This document shows, piece by piece, positions 61,601 through 64,000 of a stretch of DNA of 64,000 nt. Numbering within the stretch: position 1 is the first letter of the stretch; each line of letters starts with the position of its first letter. Position numbers and translations under genes: made by a program. This DNA comes from Antedon mediterranea (lineage: Eukaryota > Echinodermata > Crinoidea > Comatulida > Antedonidae), in NCBI RefSeq assembly GCF_964355755.1, contig NC_092679.1, positions 4,218,001 through 4,282,000 on the forward strand, written 5' to 3'. The notes below the pieces were generated by a model. It was not told where the DNA came from. It did no database searches and was given only the letters and a program-made list of their open reading frames with translations.

Positions 61601-63010
61601 ACATATATATCACTTTAAAAACATTAAACCATGTCATTCCTTGTCTTAAATGTACGTTTTATGGTAAATTATGATAAAAAGTGAGAAACAGTGCACTACC
61701 TAAGTAGCTCGCGGCGATAGACCTCTCGTGGACGGTCTTAGGCTTAGCCTAGCTAGGCTTAGTTTTGTAGGCCTAGCTGGTAAACATCGGTAACGTACAA
61801 ACATCGTACGCTAGCTATATACCTAGCCTGACGTTGTATAGTTGCTGCATTAATTGTCTTTCTATTTTTGCCAGACTCCGTTGATACAAATTGGGGGAAA
61901 ACCGGTATTTTCGCTGAAAAGTTAGGAGTCTTCCATTTGTTTTGGCCTCACGATCGATCGAAAAGTGGGCGAATTACAGGTGAAAAACAAAAATATCAAT
62001 CCGCGCGCAATGCATTTTGGGATTTATAGCGGGCCGTTATAATTATTAGAATCGACTTATTTTTCACATTTTTAACCGTTTAAAGACGAAAAAAGTTATC
62101 GCAATAGGACCATATAGTATTATTTTTACATTAAATATAGTTTGTGATCTTAAATTATATCTAAAAAATGTAGGGAGGGGGGCTTTAAGTATTTAATAGA
62201 AACAACTCACTTGTGGGATTCGTCAATGCCTGTCCCATAAATACAGTAATAGCGAGTGAGTTACTAAGCGGTTAAGACTGTGGAACCGTAAATTACGTAG
62301 CCATAACATCAGCAAGGGTTCGAGGCTCACTCGCTCCATGGTTCTGGTGGTAGAACAAGTCTTCTCGGATAAGGACCTAAGACGTAGGTCTCGTGTACAC
62401 ATCTAGCTCATGTGCAACCGAGTACATCTTTCGAGACGAGTAAGGGGTTATCCTGGTGTACTAGTACCAAGAATCTCCTGTTCTTCAATTTGCATTCAAA
62501 ACACAGTATCGGAAGTACAGGGTTAAAAGGTCAAACTGGGCGACGCCATTTCACAGCATGGAGCAGCGCCCCCTCCAAACTAGGAAGTCAAAACTATTAA
62601 TTCCCATAGAGGGCTCAGTCAATTACTCTATCCCCCTATAATATTAGCAGATCCCCTCTATGATTTTGACTTTCTAATTTAATGCGGGCGAGCTACTCCA
62701 TGGCTCACAATGGCGCCACCCATTAGCTCTATTCTATCCCACAATGCCTTTAGAAATTGTTACGCGCTTCGGACGAACATGAGATTGTTGTTATAAGTTC
62801 TTTTACTAGTACACACACACACACAGCCACTGATCATAACTGGGCTCTCTGGGAGACAAAACATAATAATATGTTTTTTTTTCCCAGCATGTTGAACAGC
62901 ACGCTACAGCAACGGCCCTTCTGGACGCTTCAAACCGATTCTATACTCTGATTCCACATGACTTTGGCCTTCAAAAGCCACCGATTATCGATAACTTGGA
63001 CGTGATTAAG
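23933..63010 (+). CDS. PARP1: Poly(ADP-ribose) polymerase 1, 3' end outside window
   Basis: Seventeen exons: 23933-24055, 24562-24649, 27488-27678, 28586-28797, 29338-29422, 31015-31131, 33216-33424, 34203-34295, 34784-34944, 35105-35250, 35815-35881, 36550-36624, 51449-51581, 52132-52327, 59116-59244, 61077-61160, 62888-63010. All phases agree and give 744 residues (human PARP1 is 1014). Zn1: [14 protein letters not shown] and HFGCFW. Zn2: [14 protein letters not shown] and WHHIDCF. Zn3/PADR1: CSEC and [31 protein letters not shown] and [17 protein letters not shown]. The helical regulatory domain starts at [18 protein letters not shown] and runs to [10 protein letters not shown] and beyond. 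The catalytic ADP-ribosyltransferase domain must lie past the right edge. PARP1 senses DNA breaks and makes poly(ADP-ribose) from NAD+. Oddities: a 29-bp array carrying donor copies in intron 2, a GC-AG intron after exon 15, a 14.8 kb intron 12 hosting a GPCR gene. Confidence 0.96.
24636..25969 (+). repeat. 29-bp minisatellite, 46 copies, at PARP1 exon 2/intron 2 junction
   Basis: The unit joins CTTTACTGATATTG (the exon 2 end) to GTATGCTAGTGTATT (the intron start). The span of 1334 bp is exactly 46 units, and I see no variation among them. Each unit therefore carries the same exon end plus 5' splice site. The coding junction uses the first (24649/24650), as shown by frame with exon 3. Confidence 0.95.
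26090..26216 (+). mobile_element. Probable LINE 3' tail
   Basis: Ends with ATGGACAATAAAGTATATATG followed by (ACTATG) repeats, typical of non-LTR retrotransposon 3' ends. No coding part remains. Confidence 0.35.
26385..26768. mobile_element. TATAGAGTATCA-ended MITE (uninterrupted copy)
   Basis: Left end TATAGAGTATCACGGTGCTG followed by ACGTCACGAC; right end GTTGTGACGTC then CACCATGATACTCTATA is its inverted counterpart. 384 bp, in PARP1 intron 2. It is the intact reference for the split copy at 11167-11826. Confidence 0.8.
27738..28250. mobile_element. Two head-to-tail hairpin MITE copies, one with an insertion
   Basis: The first copy starts TCTTGTCTACACTATCAAAC; its interior is interrupted by about 260 bp (27780-28037), then it resumes with TGTGATGTGCCCATATG and ends TTGATAGTGTAGAC at about 28111. 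A second copy follows directly (CTGTCTACACTATCAAATC) to about 28246. Both belong to the AAGCTCTGTCTACAC family; located in PARP1 intron 3. Confidence 0.7.
28845..29111 (-). mobile_element. tRNA-derived SINE, family 1 (reverse copy)
   Basis: On the minus strand it starts with a GTGAGTGACCGAGTGGTTAA head and retains the body (CTTTCGAGACAAGTAGGGGG) and a CTGAAGAGGCTACCCAGTAT tail. It lies in PARP1 intron 4. Confidence 0.75.
30021..30318. repeat. Degenerate ~33-bp minisatellite in PARP1 intron 5
   Basis: About eight imperfect units of GAATAAATGTAGAGTGCCGG followed by CAGTAACTAACTG. Units differ by substitutions, unlike the homogeneous array at 24636. Confidence 0.8.
31296..32004 (-). mobile_element. 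Penelope-like element 3' fragment with GIY-YIG endonuclease
   Basis: The minus strand encodes [19 protein letters not shown], then [27 protein letters not shown] and [17 protein letters not shown]: the GIY-YIG endonuclease that follows the reverse transcriptase in Penelope-like elements. A conserved 3' UTR with AATTTGCCTTTGGATTT at its end follows. The reverse transcriptase part is missing. It lies in PARP1 intron 6. Shared 3' ends occur at 35498-35668 and 48755-48925. Confidence 0.8.
32072..33006. repeat. 364-bp tandem repeat (2.6 copies) with tRNA-like sequence
   Basis: Units start at 32072, 32436 and 32800 (ATAAACAAATCAGGCACAG). The first two appear identical; the third differs by one base near 32885 and stops at 33006 inside the unit. 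TA-rich tracts flank the array. Confidence 0.92.
32185..32256 (-). tRNA. tRNA-like sequence, anticodon ATC (copy 1; also 32549-32620, 32913-32984)
   Basis: Acceptor GCCCCAG/TTGGGGC, D arm GTCT/GGAC, anticodon arm TCTGC-ATATCAA-GCAGG and T arm CCGAG-TTCGAGT-CTCGG all pair. By position the anticodon is ATC, which would read the Asp codon GAT; tRNA-Asp normally has GTC, and the body (GTGGTCTAATGGTTAGGA) resembles tRNA-Glu. A pseudo-tRNA or tRNA-derived element is more likely than a working gene. Confidence 0.5.
33005..33046 (+). repeat. 42-bp duplicate of a PARP1 exon 7 segment
   Basis: Identical to 33295-33336 inside exon 7 (the region encoding [12 protein letters not shown]), 290 bp upstream of the original. 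It is joined directly to the truncated third 364-bp repeat. Confidence 0.9.
33452..33880 (+). mobile_element. Two tandem tRNA-derived SINEs, family 3
   Basis: Both copies share TTGCCTTCCAATCC, AAGGTCCA, GGTTCAATCCTGAC (or AGTTCAATCC, B box) and a CTCAAATGATTAGTTT body; the second starts TGGAGCTGTAGCTTGGTGGT (A box region). Located in PARP1 intron 7. Confidence 0.65.
34005..34135. repeat. GGGGACAC-type dispersed repeat in PARP1 intron 7
   Basis: GTTAAGGGGACACTTTTCC, then AACACTGTGGTCAACTC and CTCTTAATAGGAC; same family as 12488, 17685 and 22077. Confidence 0.5.
34335..34625 (-). mobile_element. tRNA-derived SINE, family 4 (reverse)
   Basis: The right part (TTGGATTCAAACC, then TCGAATGTCCAACACAATGC) reads as an inverted tRNA head, preceded by a body with GGGTACCCATTTATACACC and GGTGGAGAGAGGCAAATG. 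Located in PARP1 intron 8. Confidence 0.55.
35498..35668 (+). mobile_element. Penelope-like element 3' end fragment
   Basis: Shares GCTGATGAAAGGGC...AGTGTTGCCC, AAAGCTCTGC and AGCAATTTGCCTTTG with the 3' part of the element at 31296-32004, opposite orientation. Located in PARP1 intron 10. Confidence 0.65.
35915..36036. mobile_element. Hairpin MITE, AAGCTCTGTCTACAC family, PARP1 intron 11
   Basis: Left AAAGCTCTGTCTACACTCTC, right TATTGTAGACAGAGTTT; a shortened interior with CCCATATATGGACACGATG. Confidence 0.75.
37254..37440. mobile_element. SINE body fragment
   Basis: GTACATAGTGCACGTTAAAG, GAGTAGGGGATCGTCTCCC and a TAAATACCTTTACCTTTAC end resemble the body and tail of SINE family 1 without the tRNA head. 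Confidence 0.4.
37560..37830 (+). mobile_element. tRNA-derived SINE, family 2 (forward copy)
   Basis: The head has ATAGCCGAGTGGTTAGGACA (A box) and TTGGGTTCAATTCCC (B box); the body has AAATACTAGGGA, GGAACTGGCCACCCTACC and GCTCCTAACAGCTCATTCCC. An inverted copy lies at 60498-60718. Confidence 0.75.
38170..38715. repeat. ~127-bp tandem repeat
   Basis: Units contain CATGTAATATGACATTAGT, GGAGGTGGGGTGGCAATTGA and TCATCAATTAATATGGGG. Two well-conserved copies (about 38461-38714) follow more diverged ones (38170-38460). Confidence 0.75.
38925..39096. mobile_element. Hairpin MITE, AAGCTCTGTCTACAC family
   Basis: Left AAGCTCTGTCTACATTATC, right GATAGTGTAGATAGAGCTT, with an internal duplication of the CATATCACTACCA motif. 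A degenerate relative lies at about 39628-39743. Confidence 0.75.
41024..41190. mobile_element. Hairpin MITE, AAGCTCTGTCTACAC family, just 3' of the GPCR gene
   Basis: Left CTCTTTCTACACTATTAAA, right TGATAGTGTAAACAGAGCC; the interior has three copies of AAATATGGTAGTGATATG. It starts 23 bp past the GPCR stop and could form part of its 3' UTR. Confidence 0.75.
41213..42385 (-). CDS. Class A (rhodopsin-like) G-protein-coupled receptor, intronless
   Basis: 390 aa in one exon. The N-terminus (about residues 1-60) has an NYT glycosylation sequon. TM1 carries GNLLVLV, TM2 [10 protein letters not shown]3 starts at the Cys in DTECQ and ends with [10 protein letters not shown] (DRY box), ECL2 supplies the partner Cys in GPRCTLM, TM6 has ICWLP and TM7 NPVMY. 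The tail has a Cys cluster (CCYYKCFCC, possible palmitoylation) and ends STWL, which fits a class I PDZ ligand. The layout resembles peptide receptors but I cannot name the ligand. It is nested antisense in PARP1 intron 12. The start at 42385 (MQNKLEIM) could also be the later Met at residue 8. Confidence 0.93.
   Translation of the reverse strand: MQNKLEIMTTTGQDYTAYRNYTTNYQSWTITDKMDTKWPSPTVQSPSTISSQFLRPSILHQYIELSLLFIIMVIGILGNLLVLVVYYKNRHRKQSTANYFLCSLALSDLIVCIAVIPIHFYLEITSIYRVLKDTECQVSLFIWNQTLLCSSWILVGISIDRYFAIRYPLETKINAKKAKIMIIGIWAMSVLVASPSLEIFVGPRCTLMKTNEFPLFFITAMLHSLVAMWIPLVIIVAAYLQIFYLLSTRNKHSRRQLGCERLINDTRTKVAKRLFLVIIVYIICWLPRAVLEIHWSFTAVERISDSTSRALILYLIQYFLPYLNSLLNPVMYSMINKSFRKHCRRIVCCYYKCFCCRKARTAYALKKTSLLLRLNSSFKNTQFRKESTWL
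42950..43012. mobile_element. Half of a hairpin MITE, AAGCTCTGTCTACAC family
   Basis: Only the right half remains: GAGCACATCACATTTTTTT, then TTTGATAGTGTAGACAGAG and CTTAA. Confidence 0.6.
43932..44632. mobile_element. ~700-bp inverted-repeat DNA element
   Basis: Left end GGTCGTGTTCGTACGGTGG then TTAAAATA; the right end reverse-complemented reads GGCCTGTTCGTAGGGGTTGA. The ends are imperfect inverted repeats, with CGCTTA / AGCTTA shared further in. An open frame of 91 codons (44172-44447, +) lies inside, but I do not recognise its product. Confidence 0.55.
46440..47003 (+). mobile_element. LINE 3' end with ORF2 C-terminus
   Basis: An open stretch to 46763 encodes [15 protein letters not shown], then [18 protein letters not shown] and FKSKVKKYL, the typical C-terminal tail of LINE ORF2 proteins (YNTR ... 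WNxLP ... FKxxLKxYL). The 3' UTR ends with an (AAATC)n tail at 46985-47003. 5' truncated. Confidence 0.8.
48755..48925 (-). mobile_element. Penelope-like element 3' end fragment
   Basis: Shares AAAGGCAAATTACTGAAAAA, GGATCTCAATAAAGATACG and TTAGCAGAGCTTTCAGGCAA with 31296-31440. Confidence 0.7.
49266..49480 (-). mobile_element. LINE 3' end (RGRPKKHW-type C-terminus)
   Basis: Minus strand: [19 protein letters not shown], a C-terminal signature of some LINE ORF2 proteins, followed by a stop and an (AAGT)n tail at 49266-49285. 5' truncated. Confidence 0.7.
49990..50332. mobile_element. AT-rich MITE with TTAAAGATGTATTGTCCCCC-like ends
   Basis: Shares blocks (TTGTTGAATAT, CACTTTGACAAAAAATT, TATTTACATGAAAAA, AACCTATTCAAAGTCTGAT, GAGGAAAATACATC) with 54020-54300 and a partial copy at 51855-52090. 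Confidence 0.55.
51041..51186. mobile_element. Hairpin MITE, AAGCTCTGTCTACAC family, near PARP1 exon 13
   Basis: Left AAGCTCTGTCTACACTATC; right end TTGATAG..TATACAGAGTTTT; flanked by TA on both sides. Confidence 0.75.
51622..51780. mobile_element. Hairpin MITE with expanded internal repeat, after PARP1 exon 13
   Basis: Right end TTTGATAGTGTAGACAAGCC is retained; the left end is cut. The 18-bp motif AAATATGGTAGTGATATG occurs four times in tandem (51642-51720). It starts about 40 bp past exon 13. Confidence 0.75.
54020..54300. mobile_element. AT-rich MITE with TTAAAGATGTATTGTCCCCC-like ends (second copy)
   Basis: Left CTTAAAGATATATTTTCCCCC; right end GGGGGACAATACATCTTTAA is inverted. About 280 bp, related to 49990-50332. 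Confidence 0.65.
54796..55172. mobile_element. 377-bp MITE with AAGCCGATTTTCC ends
   Basis: Left AAGCCGATTTTCCAGTAGGC; the right end reverse-complemented AAGCCGATTTTCCATTAGGA. The inverted repeats extend about 38 bp (to CGCGAATC / CACGAATC). Confidence 0.8.
56021..56862. mobile_element. 842-bp inverted-repeat element with ACCGTATATTTCGGTG ends
   Basis: Left ACCGTATATTTCGGTGTATA then AGTCGCAC; the right end is the exact inverse. Inside each end, GTGTATAAGACGCACC recurs as a subterminal repeat. Similar CCGTAT...GTATAAGNCGCAC ends are common in animal DNA transposons. No transposase seen. Confidence 0.8.
58551..59070. repeat. 28-bp minisatellite just upstream of PARP1 exon 15
   Basis: About 18 imperfect units of CCCTGTTAATCCCCATGTT followed by TAAGTCGAG, drifting toward the exon. 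It ends about 45 bp before the exon 15 acceptor. Confidence 0.85.
59365..59500. repeat. Pyrimidine-rich repeat just downstream of PARP1 exon 15
   Basis: About five units built on CCCTTCCTTCTATATCCCCC on the plus strand. It begins 120 bp after the GC donor of exon 15. Confidence 0.8.
60110..60280. mobile_element. 171-bp MITE with GGCATTTTACAGAGACGAG ends
   Basis: Left GGCATTTTACAGAGACGAGT then GGTACCGGTAAT; the right end reverse-complemented reads GGTCAATTTACACAGACGAG then CGGTAACAGTAAC. Imperfect inverted repeats of about 30 bp. Confidence 0.6.
60498..60718 (-). mobile_element. tRNA-derived SINE, family 2 (reverse copy)
   Basis: Inverse of 37560-37830: GGGAATGAGCTTTTAGGAGC, GGTAGGGTGGCAAGTTCC and TTGGGAATTGAACCCGGGT (reverse B box). 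Located in PARP1 intron 15. Confidence 0.75.
61554..62190. mobile_element. ~637-bp inverted-repeat element with CTTAAAGACCCCTTCCC ends
   Basis: Left CTTAAAGACCCCTTCCCTGC; right end reverse-complemented ACTTAAAGCCCCCCTCCCTAC. No coding content recognised. Located in PARP1 intron 16. Confidence 0.65.
62251..62858 (+). mobile_element. tRNA-derived SINE, family 1, split by another insertion
   Basis: Head (GAGTTACTAAGCGGTTAAGA, GGGTTCGAGGCTCACTCG) and body match 11464-11779. It is interrupted at 62468-62804 and resumes with CACAGCCACTGATCATAACT and TCTCTGGGAGAC. It ends about 30 bp before PARP1 exon 17. Confidence 0.75.
62468..62804. mobile_element. 337-bp insertion with 8-bp target duplication ACTAGTAC
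   Basis: ACTAGTAC occurs at 62460-62467 and again at 62805-62812, bracketing sequence absent from other SINE copies. An 8-bp duplication suits a hAT-type element. The ends (CAAGAA, and TTCTTTT) are only weakly inverted. Confidence 0.65.
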
Positions 63011-64000
63011 GTTAGTTGTTTAATCATTGGTTACATGGGTGTGAATTTTTAACCATTTCAGCTGTTTTTAATCAATTTGAATATCTTTCTTAAATCACAC
63101 AAATCAGTTAAGAACATTTTAGTATGACATTATCTCCTAATTATGCCCAGTTTAATATGAAATTGTTTTGATTTGTTTACACCTTTGTGGTTTGATTCCC
63201 TTCAATGAAAGGTGCTTTTTATTAAATTTTAATATTTAAAATTGTTCATAATTTGGATATCTTTCTTAAATTACACAAATCAGTTAAGAACAATTTAATA
63301 TGGTATTATCTCATAATTATTCCCAGTTTCAGCTGAAATTCTTATCATTTTTTCACACCAATGCAGTTTGATTCACACCATAATAGGTGCTTTTTTCAAA
63401 ATTAATACTTAAAATTGTTGCATATTTTTACGATATTTTAGTTAGTGTTGGTTGTTACAAGAATTCTCTATTCCTGATTACTATGCTAACTTTGCAGAAA
63501 AATTACACAATTTAAAAAGTAAAGGGTTATTAAATTTACCTCAATACATCCTTCTTAAACTGCAATTAGACTACCAGTCAACTTTAATGTGAATTAATAG
63601 AGAGGTTTCGCAATCTTACGAATACGATAACGAAAACGGATACGTCACGCACACGTATTTGTTTTCGTAAGCCATAAAAAATCTGTTTCGCATGGCAACG
63701 AAATATTGAGGCACGTCCAAAATATGACTGCGGTAAATTTGAGTGAAGCGCGGGTACGTGTTGCTTGGTGCTTGGCTGCCTAGGCCTAGTGTAACATCAA
63801 AGCGAGTGAGAACTTTAAAAACTGCTATTTATCAAAATTGACCTGGAATTTTAGTAAATTACTTTAGTAAATTACTTTCAATAAATCTATAATTATATTA
63901 TAATCATGAATCATTCCTAATTCAAATGCAAAATGTGCAAAATAGATCAAAAACTATACTCGTTTTGTAGTTACGAATATGACTGGTGATATTCGTCAAC
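63011..64000. other. Start of PARP1 intron 17; no exon seen
   Basis: Contains a ~170-bp tandem duplication (about 63079-63425; shared TATCTTTCTTAAATYACACA and ACAAATCAGTTAAGAAC). From about 63600 a sequence rich in ACGAATACGATAACG and TTTCGTAAG motifs looks like one end of another inverted-repeat element that runs off the window. Confidence 0.5.

Overview
The window is a stretch of an AT-rich animal nuclear genome: intron-rich genes with GT-AG splice sites, dense short transposons, tRNA-derived SINEs, LINE remnants and Penelope-like elements. The gene set (RNF8-like, selenoprotein L-like, DNAJC17-like, PARP1) plus the many AGGCCTAG-type motifs suggest a marine invertebrate, probably a deuterostome such as an echinoderm. 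That taxonomic call is inference from gene content, not proven. Exon coordinates were derived by hand from splice signals and reading-frame continuity. All junctions listed for the five multi-exon genes keep frame.

Layout: (1) 1003-5625 (+), a seven-exon gene encoding a FLYWCH zinc finger joined to a MULE-transposase-like region. (2) 6207-16417 (+), an RNF8-like E3 ligase (FHA, long coiled coil, RING) whose last two exons exist as three tandem cassettes. Each cassette has an acidic, SUMO-interaction-like segment, a split CCHC zinc knuckle and its own stop; the first cassette is decayed. (3) 16821-19468 (-), a selenoprotein L-like thioredoxin-fold gene with two in-frame TGA codons in a U-x-x-U motif and a good SECIS candidate in its 3' UTR (16685-16751). 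(4) 19606-23400 (+), DNAJC17 (J domain plus RRM), head-to-head with the selenoprotein gene across 137 bp. (5) 23933 to beyond the window (+), PARP1: 17 exons covering the three zinc fingers, BRCT, WGR and part of the helical regulatory domain; the rest, including the ADP-ribosyltransferase domain, lies past the right edge. (6) 41213-42385 (-), an intronless class A GPCR nested in the 14.8 kb PARP1 intron 12.

The most notable observations are the U-x-x-U selenoprotein that a standard annotator would truncate or call a pseudogene; the triplicated RNF8 C-terminal cassettes; and a 46-copy, 29-bp array in PARP1 intron 2 built from the exon 2 end plus its own 5' splice site, giving 46 identical donors in a row. 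RNF8 and PARP1 are both DNA-damage-response proteins, but nothing in the sequence shows that their proximity matters.

Most remaining DNA is repetitive: a hairpin MITE family of at least 13 copies (TIR AAGCTCTGTCTACACTATC), several other inverted-repeat elements, four tRNA-derived SINE groups, LINE 3' ends, three Penelope-like fragments, a 364-bp tandem repeat containing a tRNA-like sequence, and several minisatellites.
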